Shown here: one piece after another, positions 1-14,375 of the stretch
Position numbering within the stretch: position 1 is the first letter of the stretch
Layout: each line of letters begins with the position of its first letter
Source of the DNA: Lasiosphaeris hirsuta
Lineage: Eukaryota > Ascomycota > Sordariomycetes > Sordariales > Lasiosphaeriaceae
Direction: 5' to 3'
Assembly (NCBI GenBank): GCA_030549175.1
Contig: JAUKUA010000001.1
Span: 744,001-808,000, forward strand
Length of the DNA: 64,000 nt
The notes under the pieces: generated by a model
Database searches by the model: none
Told to the model about the DNA's origin: nothing
What the model saw: only the letters and a program-made list of their open reading frames with translations
Made by a program: the position numbers and the translations under genes

Positions 1-2
1 CA

Positions 3-1911
<1,909 letters not shown>

Positions 1912-4900
1912 CTACGGCGTAACCCCAACTTGGGTCTGCACGGGGTCAATATTACTGTGGTTGTGATGATGGTCCAGCGGTCCTGACCCAGAATCGATGG
2001 GGTTGAACGTCGGCGATACCTTGGCCAACGACGTTGCCGAGCTTCGTACTACTGGTGACACTGCAGTGCCCAGGCTCGGAAGCGTCTGCGTGCTCAATAT
2101 GGTCTTCCTTGGTGCCGTCCCTGAACAGAAATGTTAGTCATCTCCTCGCACGAAAACGTTGGGCATCTCGTCCTTACTAGCACTCTCCCTAGCTGCCGAT
2201 GTCGCATTCCTCCAGCCTGAAGGAGCCCCAGTACCGGACACTCTCGTCGAGACAAGAGTCAGGAAGGTGGTCTCATTGCAAGTCGATGTGGGGAAGAAAC
2301 TAGACGGCTTGCTATGTCTGCTCGTGTGAGCTGCCGATTTCTTATGCGTCGAGGTACCGTTGTGAGGCCTCGGTGAATGTGGCCTCGGGGAATGTGGCCT
2401 CACCGAATGTGGCGGTGGCCGCGTGAACTCGGTTGTGCAAGTCGTATCAATCGATCTAGTGGAGTTCAAGAATGGATAGGGGGCCGAAGTAGTGGTGGCG
2501 CCTGGGGCCACGCTGCTGAGACCAGACGAGATTCCTGAGGTGATCACTGGCGAGTTTGCTGAAGTCGAGTTGCCTGTATTGGTGGCGGTGAAAGCGCCAG
2601 TCGACAGGAATGAAGAGGCCGTCTCACCTGGCCTGCTGTGTGTTGGTGTTGGTGACCCTGTTCCACCGGACACAGTTCCGCCGGTAGCACTCGATGGCAG
2701 CGTCGAGTTGGTTTGCGGGTATGGCGCCGTGCTGGATCCAGTTGACAATATCAAGCTGGGGCTTCCTGTCCCAGACCCATATGAGAGCAGCGTTGAACTG
2801 GACGGACTCAGCAATTCGCTGTTGCTTGAGCCACTGGCTGCCGGTGCAGTACCAGTCGGGCCAGTGAAGGAAGTGAAGTTTGAGAACGGGAAAGGAGCAG
2901 ACGTCAACGATGTGGGGACTGGAACTGCTGAACCAGCACTAGAGAAGCCAGTCCCGGACGTCGGAGAAGGCGATACCTCAGTCGGCCCTCTAGAGGATGT
3001 CGAGTTCCAAGTCGGGTACGGCGCAGAACTGCTGAGCTGCCCTGGTGGTACAGGCCCACCTGTCCCTGTGGCCGTTGGGTAGCTTGCTCCTCCTGTAGAC
3101 AGCGGGATCGCCGATACGCTAGACTGACTGACCGTGGACAGTCCTGTCCCGGCGCTTGGAGTACCTGGTGACCCAGTTGGGCCAGTGAGAGCAGTAGAAT
3201 TGAGGAATGGGAACGGTGCCGATGTCGATGATGGTCCATTCGAAAATGTAAGTTGACCTGCGCCCGAGCTTAAACTAGTTCCTAAGACAGGTAAAGTTCC
3301 AGAGGCAAACGAGGTTCCTGTTGTAGCGTTGGAGGATGGGTAGGGCACAGTGTTCAACGGTAAAGATGACGATAGTGATCCAGTGCCAAGGCCGGACGAC
3401 AGTAGAGGAGTGGGAATGCTAGCGCTTCCAGTCGGTATGTTTGTAGTAGCATTTGAGAGCGGGTACGGGGCAGAATTCGATGAAAGTGCTGATGGGCTAA
3501 CGGAGCCGCTTGCCAGGGTATTTGACGAGACGAGGCTGCCTGTGCCAATGGTTCCAGTTGGTGTATATGAAGTCGCATTTGACAGCGGATATGGTGCAGT
3601 ACTTGTGGGAACAGTACTCGGCAGGCCGCCTGTTTGTGCCCATGAACTCAGGGCCGTTGAAGTTACGATTCCAGATGAACCACCTGTCGGTCCAACGGCC
3701 TGAGTCGAACTCAAGTTGGTAAGTGGATACGGGATCGGCGTTATCAAGGACTGGAGTGTCGACAATCCAGTTCCGAAGCTGGATACTGGGAGAGTGCCCC
3801 CAGTCCCCGTGGGTCTAATGGTCGAGCTTGAATTTGACAAAGGGAAAGGCGCGATACTGCCAGAAGTGAAGGGGCTTCCGGTTCCTGTTGGACCAACGGC
3901 TGAGCTCGAGTTGGTCAGGGGATATGGGGCGGTGTTCCCTGCGCTAGCCTGGCCAGTTGAGATACCGGTTCCAGACTCGAAGGTTGTGGGAGCAGTTCCT
4001 GTTCCGATTGGTCCCACAATTGTTGTGGAGTTAGACTGAGGAAAGGGAGCGACGCTACCAGACGTGAGAGGTCTTCCAGTCCCCGTTGGCCCAACGCTTG
4101 ACGTTGAGTTGTAGAGTGGGAACGAAGCGGTGCTGACGAATGTGACAGATGTCCCTGTTCCTGTAGGCCCAATAGCCGAGCTAGAGTTACTGAATGGATA
4201 TGGTACAGAGCTCCATGAGCTAGGCTGACTAGTGACAGCTCCGGTTCCAGAAGCACCAGATGGGGCTGTACCTGTTCTGGTTGGGCCCACGGTCAAAGAG
4301 AAGTTGGAAAATGGGAAAGGTGCCGTGCTTCCAGATGCAAGTGAGACAGTTGAGAACCCAGAAGAGGCAGAAATAGTCCCTGTTCCGGTTGGGCCTAGAA
4401 CTGATGTCGAATTCGAAAATGGGAAAGGAGCTGTACTGCCAGAGATTGGCGGGATTACTGAGAATCCACTAGAGGGGCTTGCAGTTATAGGAGTAGTGCC
4501 AGCTCCGCTAGGGATGATAACCGAAGTCGAGTTCAGGAATGGGAAAGGCGCACTGCTCCCCGAGAGAGGCAGGGCCGACGAGAACCCGGTCCCGGTTGGG
4601 CCTGGAGCCAATGTTGAGTTCGAAAGCGGGAACGGTGCAGTGCTTGCCGAGACACTCTGAGTCGGCAAACTCCCGGTTCCAGTGCCTACTATTGTTGGAG
4701 TTCCACCAGTTCCTGTCAGGCCTGCAGTTGATGTTGAGTTGGGGTATGGGAACGGAGCAGAACTACCCGAGCTAAATGAGATGGGAATGGTCGAGAACTC
4801 AGTTCCCGGGTAGGTGGAAGCCGAAATGACCCCTGTACCTGTTGGTCCAGCCCCTGTTAGGCCCGCAGTTGATGTTAAGTTCAGGAATGGGAAAGGGGCG

Positions 4901-7900
4901 GAGCTTGTTGCGGTCGGAAGACTGGAGACTGTCGAGTACCCTGTTCCAGATCCATAAGTGACCGGAACACTTCCAGTCCCTGCTGGTCCAGTGGTGAAAG
5001 TTGAGTTTGAGAGTGGGAAGGGTGCAGTAGTTCCAGATATGGGTTGAGCGGTAGAGAACCCTGTTCCAGATCCATAAGACGCCGGGACGCTTCCGGTCCC
5101 TGTCGGGCTGGTCCAGGTCACTCCAGTTACCGTTGACCCAACAACAAAAGTCGAATTAGAGAACGGGAATGGTGCGGTAGTTCCGGATATGGGCTGAACT
5201 GAAGAGAATGCTGTTCCTGAGCTGAATGATGTTGGAAGACTGCCGGTTCCCGTCGGTCCAATAGAAATTGTCGAATTAGGTAACGGGAAAGGGGTAGTAC
5301 TCCCAGAGGTAGGTTGGACTATCGAATATCCTGTTCCTGTTGGTCCTGTGATTAATGTGATGTTGGATATTGGGAATGGCACAGTGCTTCCTGGGCGAGA
5401 CTGAACCGATGAGATAGCGGTCCCCGAGCTTAAAAATGTTGGGACAATTCCAGACCCAGTTGGCCCCGAGACAGCAGTTGAGTTAGACAGTGGGAATGGT
5501 GCGGTGCTTTCAGAGATTGGCTGGGAGGTCAATATTCCAGTTCCTGAGCTGGGGGATGTTGGCGTGGCTCCGGTTCCCGTTGACCAAGTACTTAGTGACG
5601 AATTAGATAACGGGAAAGGAGCGGTAGTTCCAGAGAGGGGGGCCGTCGTAAATCCTGTGGCAAAACTTGATTTTGGGAACGTGCTTACGCTACCAGTTGG
5701 CACGGTGGCAGCGGATGAATTAGACAGCGGGAACGGTGGCGTGGTCCCGGAGATAGTTCGAGCCGTCGAATATCCTGTAGCAAGGCTTGAGGTTTGGAAA
5801 ACACTTCCAGTCCCTGTAGGCAATACTGCAGTCGTCGAGTTGAATAACGGGGACGAAGCTGAACTCCCTGATGCGCCAGGCAAAGCTGGGAAACCAGTCC
5901 CAGAGCTAGCAAAACTGGACAATTCTGGCCCCGTAAGAGTGGCTGCAGTGCTGATGTTTGTAAACGGGTATGGAATAGACGAGGGTAATCCCGGCAATCC
6001 TCCGCTACCACTAGGCAAGCCTGTCACAAAGCTTGATGATAATGTTGGCAGGCTGGCTGTCGGCCCGCTCCAGCTGCTCAAGTTCGAGGCCGGGAAAGGA
6101 GCAGAGCTGGCCGAGACTCCTGTATGATATGTGTTAACCCCTGTGTTAGACGTAAGGATAACACCACTAGAAATACCGGAAGCCCCTGTGGGCCCGGGAC
6201 TTGAAGTGACGTTCGTCAATGGGAAAGGTGCTTGAGTCGTCGAGGGGAACGTCGTTGCATTGGTTTGCCCTGTACCACTTCCCGACAATGGCAATGTTGA
6301 GGAAAACCCTGACTGAATAGATGACATTGTGGTCCCAATGCTAGCAGAGCCCCCAGTTGGCCCGCCCGGAACCGAAGAGTTACCAATCGGGTAGGGCTGT
6401 GATGATGTGGGCGCTGTTGAACCTGTAGGAATGGGTCCACTCACGGTGGAAGAGAAACCCCCGGTTGAGCCATAACCAGCCGCCGAGCTGTTCGAGAACG
6501 GGTAAGGCACCGAGGAGAGACTGCTGGCCGATGTCGTGACAGTTCCGCCTGAAGGGACAGAACTAGGCGGACTGGTAGCACTCCCGGCTCCAGTTCCAGA
6601 TGTCAATGCCGTGCTATTTGGGAAGGGGTACAGTGTTGTCTCGCTCGCAGCAGTTGTTGACAAATTTGCGGTTTCGGTACTGACACCCGAGAGTGTGCCT
6701 GTGGGGCCGACCGGACCAGCTGTAGAATTTGAAATAGGATATGGTGTGTATGAGCTTGCCGTGCTAGGAAGAGGAGCGATTCCGCCCGATGTTTGACCAA
6801 TGAAAGTTGTATTGGATGTTGTGTATGGAGCGTAAGTTGAGCCGGCGAGACTGCCCGTTGGCGAAATGCCAGTGCCGCTAAAGATAGAGCTGGATTGATT
6901 TGAAATGGGGTAAGACAGAGACAAAGAGCTTGCTGGCAAAGCTGAGGTCGGAGGAGCGCTCGATGCGCCAGTTCCAGAAGTGGGAGATGCGGTAGTTGGC
7001 CCTGCCCCTGATGTGGAGTTCCCGAGTGGGAATGGTGCTGTGGACGAGCTGAGTACTGAGGCAGAGCCGGCGGGCGATGTGTATGTCGAAAGACTCGGAA
7101 CCCCTGTTCCAGATACTCCAGTGGACAGGCCAGGCGAAGTACCCGTAGAGTTGAGGGTGGGATATGGCGCACTTGTGGTCTGTGAACCTCCAATCGGACC
7201 CACTGAAGTCACAGCTCCACTTCCAGATAAAGGCGAGGTAAAGGGACTAATTGACGAACCCTGTGAATATGACCGAGTTGCCGATGTCGCGGTAAGAGTA
7301 AAGCTAGTCCCAGGGGCACCACTACCGGAGGCGAAGCTGGAAGCCGGGAGGCTGCTGTTAGACAAAGGGTATGGAGCGCTCGATGCGCCGGACTGCGTAG
7401 CCAAAGCACTCGTAGAAAGTCCACTCCCTGTCCCGGACAAACTTGATACCAGTGGGGTCGAGGAGTTTACGGAGACGGGAACTGATGTCACAAATGGTGG
7501 TCTTGTCTCTGTAACGGCACTTTCTGTTGTTTGGATTGATAGCGAGGAACCATTCGACGAAGCAGTGGGTATAACACCAGTCGAGAGAATTGTGTTGGTT
7601 GATGGAAGAGTCCCGGATGACAAGCTACCCGTACCAATGACTGAATTAGTGCCGTTCGTTATGGGATACGGAACTGAAGATGGCGATACAAGGGAAGTAG
7701 GCGATGTAGGTGAGCCTGTCACTAGCCCACTACTAGTTGATGAGACTGTCGCTGAAGTGCTGAATAGCGGAGCAACAGATGAGAATTCTGACTGGGTTGT
7801 GTGAGAAAAGCTTGAGTACCCCGTCCCTGCCCCAGGAGAATTCGTAGCACCACCAGTAGAGATAGCGCTGTTGTTGGATATAGGGTATGGGGTATATGAC

Positions 7901-10539
7901 GGATGGGGCCTAGATGTGGGAACCTGTGGACTCGAGGTACCGCTACCACCAGATAGGATCGACGAAGTTGATCCGAATATCGTAGAGTTGGAAATAGGAG
8001 AAGCAAGAGATGATGAGCCTCCCGATGGGGTAACTGTGAAGCTTGGTGAAGCCAAGCTTCTTGTTCCTGTACTGATAGAAGTCCCAACAAAGGTTGATGA
8101 ATTCGTAAAGACGAAGGGGGCTGTGGGTGATTCGGCTGGAGACGATGTGCCGCCAGTAGCAACAGAACTCGCAATCGAACTACTCTCGCTCGGGCCCGTC
8201 GAAGCTAGTGTAGGCGTTGAGCTTTGGGTAGGGCTCATTGTGTTTGTTCTATTTGTTGGCAAGCCGGTCGCAAATCCTGAGGAGCTCCCTGGCGCAGAGG
8301 AGAATGTAAGAATACTCGACGACAGGGAGGCCGTATTCGTACCCAGTCCGCTAGAGCCTGAGCTTGGATATGAAACCGTAGAGCCTGCCGAGCTTGGCAA
8401 CACAGAGCTGGAGTTTGTCACTGGGAACGGTGGGGATGTGGATTCAGTTGCTGCACTGCTGATAGGGAGCGTGGAGGTCGTGTTGAGTGAAACCGTGGCC
8501 TGCGTTGTGGTTCCCGACAGGATTACTGAAGCTGAAGATCCGGGAAGTATTCCTGAACTTGAAAAGCTTGAGATAGGAGCCGAAATGTTTGTTGCCCCTG
8601 AAGGAGTAATAGACGGGCTGCTGAGTCCTGCAGACGTCGGCAGTGACCCAGAAGTACCAGAGCCCGCCGACAAGGTAGTGCTCAAGCGCGTGGAATTGAT
8701 GATCGAGAAAGGTGTCTGAATTGATGACGGTGAGCCAATTGGGGAGCCTGTCGATTTTGAGCCTGCCCCAGTAGACAAGCCTCCGGAGGCTGGCGCGGAA
8801 CTTGGGTGTGGAGTGCCCGTTGTGTCTGTAGTGGGAGTACCTCTAGGTGCTGAAGAGCCAGGTACAGAATTAAAAGGGGTCGAAGTACCGGTGGCAGATG
8901 CAGATGTGCCACCCGATGGCAAGCTCACTGGCGAGGACGCACTTCCCAAGGAACTTATGCTCACTGCGGATGAGTTTGTCAAAGGGTAAGGCGTTCTCGA
9001 TGAAGCGCCTCCGGTCGAGCCGGTCTCAAGCCCACTCGAGGACAACCCGGTACTGAGAGCCGGTGTGGAAGCAAAGCTTGTAGCTCCCGAGGAACCAGCC
9101 AGCGAGGAACTGGTTGGATGAGACACTGGCGGGCTAGGTTTGGTGAGTGGACGAGGAAGCCCTGACGAGGATGTGCGTTGTGTTTGAGAGGCAGAGATAG
9201 TGCTGGGGGTTGATGTCCCGGGGGAGGATCCCAAAGTCATGGAGGTCTGATTGGGGGACTGTGATCCAGAGCTAGGCAATCTGGTCTCAGTTGTCGCTGT
9301 TGACGTCGGGAGTGTTGTCGAAAGTGAGCTTGCGGTTACGCTCTTAGAAACTGAGCCTGTGCTACCTAAGATTGGCGACTCGCTCGTTGTAGAGGTGCTT
9401 GGCGCAGACGAATTGGTGCGAATGGTGGCGCTCGTTGGTGATACCGAGCCAGGGGTAAGACCAGGAGTAGTAAACAGTCTTCCGGATGACGTGCTGAGCC
9501 TCGTGGTCAAAGGCAGTGTGCTGATAGAAGATTTCTCCGAGATTGACCCTGACGTGCTAGTAGATGACCCAGAAGATGATGTAGCTGGCACAGATGAGCT
9601 CGAGGCATTGTTGCCTGAAGAACCAGCAGAGGCGCTCTGTCCCAGCGACGTTGAACTTAACGTGAAAGTACCACTAGATTTGCTGTTTGACTCTGTCGAC
9701 GAGATACTTCCTAGTAGACTCGAACCTGAAACTTTCGAAGATGACGACAGACTAGATGAAGACAGGGATACAGATCCGGACGAGATACTAGAAGCTGGTG
9801 TCGAGGCACCTGACGATGACGATGCGGTATATGAACCGAGTTTTGATGTCGAAGAGCTGTTCGAAAACAGGGTGCTAGCAGCGCTAGAGGATGATGACTG
9901 AAAGCTCGTTATACTTGAAGCGGTTGTTCCGTGAGAAGTTCCTGATGAAGTCAATGTCGACTCTATCCCCGACGGAGTTGAGCTGGCACTCTCAGAGACA
10001 GCAGCGGATGTAAGTGAACTCTCTGACTCCGTCGTCGATGACGGAAGAGGATAGCCACTGCTTGTGCTGCTGCCATAAGCATCTGTAGCTGAAGTCTCGG
10101 TGAAGTAGGAGGAAGGGCTTGAAGACCAGTAGCTAGATTCCGACGGCCAGTAACTGGATTCTGAGGACCAGTAGCTGGACTCTGCACTGATCGACGTTTC
10201 CTCCCCGTATCCTAGTGATTGCAAGCAGCAACAGTTAGCGTTTCCCAGCATCATCCAGCATATCACAGGCTATCTCGACCTACCGCTAGATATCGAACTC
10301 TCCATGGAAGACGGCGGCGGAGGATATCCATAAGGTGGATAGGAGTACTCCTTCTCCTCAGGGGCCGGGCCCCCGTAGAGAGGGTACGGAGGCTGCATAT
10401 TGGCTACATCGTTGTCCATGCCAACAGCTCGACGCAGACGTGCCCAGAGACTGCCATTCTGCTCCGCCAGTGTTCCAGGGACCGAGTTCAGGAGGACGAC
10501 GGCCGATAACAGGCCGACGATGGCGCTCAAAGGTTTCAT
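1912..10539 (-). CDS. Giant secreted Ser/Thr/Gly/Pro-rich repeat (mucin-like) protein, about 2,832 aa
   Basis: I do not recognise a named family. The model is three exons: 10539-10284, 10211-2178 and 2120-1912 (8,499 nt, 2,832 aa plus stop). Intron 1 (72 nt) has donor GTAGGT, branch GCTAAC and acceptor CACTAG. Intron 2 (57 nt) has donor GTAAGG, branch GACTAAC and acceptor TTCAG. Both are phase-consistent. Without intron 2 the frame would stop at 2134. The N-terminus MKPLSAIVGLLSAVVLLNS is a signal peptide, probably cut after TLA. A Tyr/Pro-rich head and three ESSYW units follow. About 400 residues of low-complexity Ser/Thr/Gly come next, then about 45 modules of the type TAPFPLSNST with GPTGTG linkers. 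The tail has His-Ser-Pro-Arg-Pro repeats and the only two cysteines I see in the mature protein. There is no hydrophobic C-terminus for a GPI anchor or membrane span. It is probably a heavily N- and O-glycosylated wall or extracellular-matrix protein; this role is inferred. Confidence 0.8.
2446..9001 (-). repeat. Degenerate protein-repeat array: aromatic-Pro motif fused to N-glycosylation sequon
   Basis: About 45 copies, counted by eye, of a ten-residue core lie between residues about 490 and 2,675 of the giant protein. The core is S/T-A-P-F/Y-P-(L/F/I)-(S/T)-N-x-(S/T). In nearly every copy the Asn is followed by a valid N-x-S/T sequon. Copies are spaced roughly 25-70 residues apart by Ser/Thr/Gly linkers, many with GPTGTG. 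Copies are more regular towards the C-terminal part of the array. At DNA level the copies are diverged, so this is an old expansion rather than a recent minisatellite. Confidence 0.85.
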
Positions 10540-12926
10540 CCTGAGAAGCTACGCCAGCCGTCCAGTCCAACTCTGGAGCCAAAGGAGCGAGTCGATGGTG
10601 ATGTGGCGAGGCGTTCTTTACAATAACTGCATAAGAAGCTCGAGGTACTAAGTCGCAGGCAGATGCAAGGCCGACCGACAGAAAAAAGATGGGAGAGCGG
10701 AAACAAATGAAGGATGTTGCCTAATGGCTCGCCAGAAGACTCGGGAAGTAACCTGTAAGCCCGCCGTGACTCTGCGGAGGGAACAAGTCGGCCTCTGCTT
10801 CCCGGGTAAGGAAGACAACTCGGAAAAGAGAGAGGGGATGACGAGACACGTCGAGAAAGGAGAGCGAGAAGAGACAGCTAGCCGTAGACTCGGATGCGCG
10901 GGACGAGGGGATATGCCAGATATAGCAGGAGCAAACCCCCCTTTCCTGATCCGTTGTCATTCCCATTGACACGGCAGGTACCAGATAAGCTAGACTTGAT
11001 ATTCTCCGCTCTGCGACCGTCAGGGTTCCAGCTACCTAGGTCCCAGGTCCCATTGACACACTTATGGGGCCAGATGAGCCATATGTCATAGATTGCTTGT
11101 CACGGTTTCCCAGAAGGGAAGGAACCGGGCACCCCCTCCTGCCTCGAGGGCTGCTGGGTGGGCCAATGTTGTTAGTCCACGCTGTTAGCAGCTCGTTTGA
11201 TGGCAGCACACCATTTCTGCAGGTGTCGCGGGGCGTGTCTGAGAGCAGGACAAACCTTTGTCTAGCAGAGAGGACATCTCTTGCGCAACCTACCCCTTTA
11301 ATTTTGCGAGACTCGCCGGGCAGGGGAGAGGGGGGCTCGCTGGGGGGCAGCAATCTGGGTCTCGGCTTGGGGCGACATGAGAATCCGATCGACTCTCGCA
11401 GCGCAATCGCCAGCGGAGTTGCAGAGCGCAGGTGGCGGCGGCCTGCGTACGGAGAAGATGCCTGGGAGGCCCCGCTGTCGAGGTATTGTGAACGGCATCG
11501 CGGCCGGTTGATATGTTGTTTGTTTGTTTGCTTGACATCCCCCCCGTCAAATTGCGGCTCCGCGCCTCCCGTTTCATATTTATAGCCGTTCCCATCGGCC
11601 TGCATCCTTGCTGTCGACATTTGCTCCTCCATTCCAGACTCTTCTTTCCCTGGCCGGCCGCTGCCCCAAACCGCACCTCTGTTTGCTTCGTTTGAGATGG
11701 CCTCGTCGCCAGCCTCTCTCTCTCTCTCCCAGACATAGAGGCAACGCCCAGGTGACATCTCGCTCCCGTTGGGGTGACCTCGGACAGGACGTCCACTCTG
11801 TGCAATGCTCGCGATCAAGCTTTTGGCTAAGGACCAGAGCGGACCAGAGAGGCCTTTCGGGAGCTCAAGTGTCAGCAACGGACCGGTGCATCCCGTGCAT
11901 CCTGTCGCCACTAGCTTAAGCTCCGTGGCAGTCTGTGTCCTGCATCTGCTGCTTTCCTTGCCGGGGGGACGAGATAGATGGACCATGCAGGCAGCCGATG
12001 ACTAGATTGGCTGTTCCTGGCTGCCCGTTGCACATGCCTCTCGCGGTACCGTGGGCTTGATACCGTACGGACCTTGTGTTGCTGGGATGCCGTTACTATC
12101 TTGCGTCGCCCCAGCTTGACGTACCTGAAGAGAGAGAAAACAGAAATCAACACACTGCCGGCGAAACAAGTGCCCGTTGTAGTACAACTGCTGTATTTTC
12201 GAGGTAGAGGCGAGCGGTAAACAGCAGCCCTGTATAGATATCATCGATCCAGCGATCGGCGGTGATGTTGTGTCACCACCAAACGGCATGGCCTACGTGC
12301 ATACCACAGCCGGCACGCTCCAAATCCAAAAAGGCAAACTGGCAGCGGGAAAACATTCAGCAGGGCTCGAAATGTTTCGTCTTAATTATCGAGTCCAAGA
12401 CGGAAGCCCGGAGACCGGGCCCCGGCTCCTGCCACAAGCCGGGGGACCTAAGACACTCATAAGCTCAAAGACAACACGTGCAATGTTCTGCTGCTCCATC
12501 TCGAGACATCTCAAGCCCACGGCGAGCACTTCCCGGATTTCTCGAAACCCCAGAAAAATATGGTAACAGCATCGTATTCCGTATTTCCACTTCCCGCCGC
12601 CGAGTGTCGGTGTGGAATCATACATGCCCGACCTGTGCCGGGCATTCCTTGATAAAGCTCTCCCCTGGTGGCTCAGAGAGATGATACACATGTGGAAAGG
12701 GAAATTCTCGCCCTCGGAGCCAGTGAAACAACCAACAGCTCACACAGCATGGTGTGCTGTCAAAATGCCGTACCTCTTCGTCTACCAGCTCCTCCCTGCC
12801 TCCAGCATGCCCCCCCAAGATGCAAGCTTCGCATTGGCCAATGTGACATGAATAGGTGGAGGCCGTTGGGGTGTGCGATTCTGCATGATCGATCAGGTAA
12901 TTTCGGTCCTCTGCATTGGTGCCGTC
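10540..12926. other. Gene-free interval upstream of the giant repeat gene
   Basis: This carries the promoter of the giant gene and the 3' flank of the RRT8-like gene. A short (CT)n tract lies at 11714-11728. The longest open frame (11036-11986, minus) has no recognisable domain or signal, and I do not call it a gene. Confidence 0.55.
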
Positions 12927-14375
12927 TCACTCGGCCCTCTTAGCCGCATCGCGCAGGCCCGGAGCGGTGCCCTGGGCCATCTCGCTCTCCTTCGCCTCGA
13001 TATCGGCTGCCCACAAGGCAGCTCCAACTGTACCGGAGGTTGTTAGCCGCTCAATACTCCCACGCACGCTCCGAGTCGTGCATGTGAAATCAGAACTTAC
13101 CGGTGTTGGTGAACGAAAACAATATCGAAGCGATCGGGACCAGCTCGAGTACGGTTGCAATGGTCCCAAATCTGGAGAGCGAAATGTCAATCGACTGCGT
13201 CCTGGGTAAAACAAGGCCTCGGAGGAGTGTGTTGCACCAGCTGAGATTTCTCGTGGACGGTCACTCTAGCCGAGGTGACCGTCCCGCAAATACACAGCTC
13301 GCACTTGGACCCCTTACACCAGTGCAATGCCTCTGGAAATAGGCGATAGGTTGGTCTACTCACGCTGTATAAGGGCCGGTATGCTCTGAAAGCCAGTTCG
13401 ACCTTTTGCTTGCCGACCATTTCTTCAGCTGGAAGTACTGTTCGGCGAGTTAGTCACCGCTCGGGGCTACACCGGAGGTTCTACTAACGCGGTCATGGAC
13501 GGAGCTGCCGCGAGAGCGTCCTGCTCGCCATCAGTCACACGTTTCTGCCGAGGGAACTTTCTCCTCTCTCTCACCTTGTATCAGGATGAACGCCACTGTG
13601 CCGACCACTATTTCAAGTTATATCAGCTCTGACCGTCTTTCAGACCATTTCCTCCTCGGAAGCATACCAGGGATGAAGTTTAGCGGCAGATACATGACGT
13701 AGCGCACCAGAGCCTTGGGGCTGAAACGGCTAAAGGGGCTCTTGATGATCTTTCCGAGTCGCTGGATTGGATCTCCACCCGCCTTTAGCTGTCTGCCTTC
13801 GCTGAGAATGCCCGTAGCATTCTTAGAGACCAGTGTGCCGTCGAAGGTGTCCAGGAGGGCGTCCTGCAACAAGAAATTCTTGGAAATCACGGAGATGATG
13901 ACGGAACTCTCGTTCAGGACGAGCAGGACGGTGGTAAACACAGCTAGCGGCCCGTTGACAAAGACTAGGATAGCTAGCTGGGGCAGATAGGTGAAGGCGA
14001 ACATCGAGGCGACAACGCCGGCTGAAAGGGCCAGCGTGGGGGCCAGCTTCGAGGCCAAGGGCTTCCATAGGCTCCGGTGGGTCAGAAAGTAAACGATCCC
14101 CTATCAACAGCGGTCAATACCATCCTAAACATCTCGCTTGGGCCGTGTCACCAAGTACGGGCGATAAGAGCTGGATGGGTGAGAACTACCTTGATGGGAT
14201 ACAGGTAAGACTGACTCTTTGCAGCATCGTTGATAAGAACCTTGGCTCGGTCAAAGTCCTCCTTTCTGTGGTTCTCTCGGTCAGAGATGAGGCGGTGCTG
14301 AATTGGGGCGTTGTTGTTGACTTACGCGACCTCTTGGGCCTTGGACCCCGCCGATTCGACGAATCCGCTCGACAT
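12927..14375 (-). CDS. EI24/outer spore wall RRT8-like multi-pass membrane protein, 289 aa
   Basis: Eight exons splice in phase: 14375-14326, 14265-14190, 14100-13668, 13607-13575, 13520-13489, 13437-13364, 13171-13101 and 13027-12927 (870 nt, 289 aa). Introns are 51-89 nt except intron 6, which is 192 nt. The spliced product starts MSSGFVESAGSKAQEVAKED. It continues through SQSYLYPIKGIVYFLTHRSL, a long hydrophobic core of two or more membrane spans around residues 55-115, and YVMYLPLNFIPVVGTVAFIL. After YFQLKKW comes a hydrophobic patch ending in FTNTVGAALWAADIE. This pattern matches the fungal proteins annotated as outer spore wall protein RRT8-like or EI24-domain, thought to act at lipid droplets, ER or spore wall. 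Assignment rests on remembered similarity. Two exons are only 32-33 nt, so automatic models may miss them. Confidence 0.75.
13255..13284. repeat. Perfect 10-bp inverted repeat inside intron 6 of the RRT8-like gene
   Basis: GGACGGTCAC at 13255-13264 is matched by its exact reverse complement GTGACCGTCC at 13275-13284, with a 10-nt spacer. It lies in the unusually long 192-nt intron and could form a hairpin in the pre-mRNA. Confidence 0.85.

Noticed and set aside
6980..8719. Long plus-strand open frames (274 and 282 codons) opposite the giant repeat gene
   Set aside because: They are antisense shadows produced by the Ser/Thr/Gly codon bias of the minus-strand gene; products are Val/Pro/Glu-rich without signals or domains.
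11036..11986. 316-codon minus-strand ORF upstream of the giant gene
   Set aside because: No recognisable features, and overlapping frames on both strands are equally open; chance ORF in GC-rich DNA.
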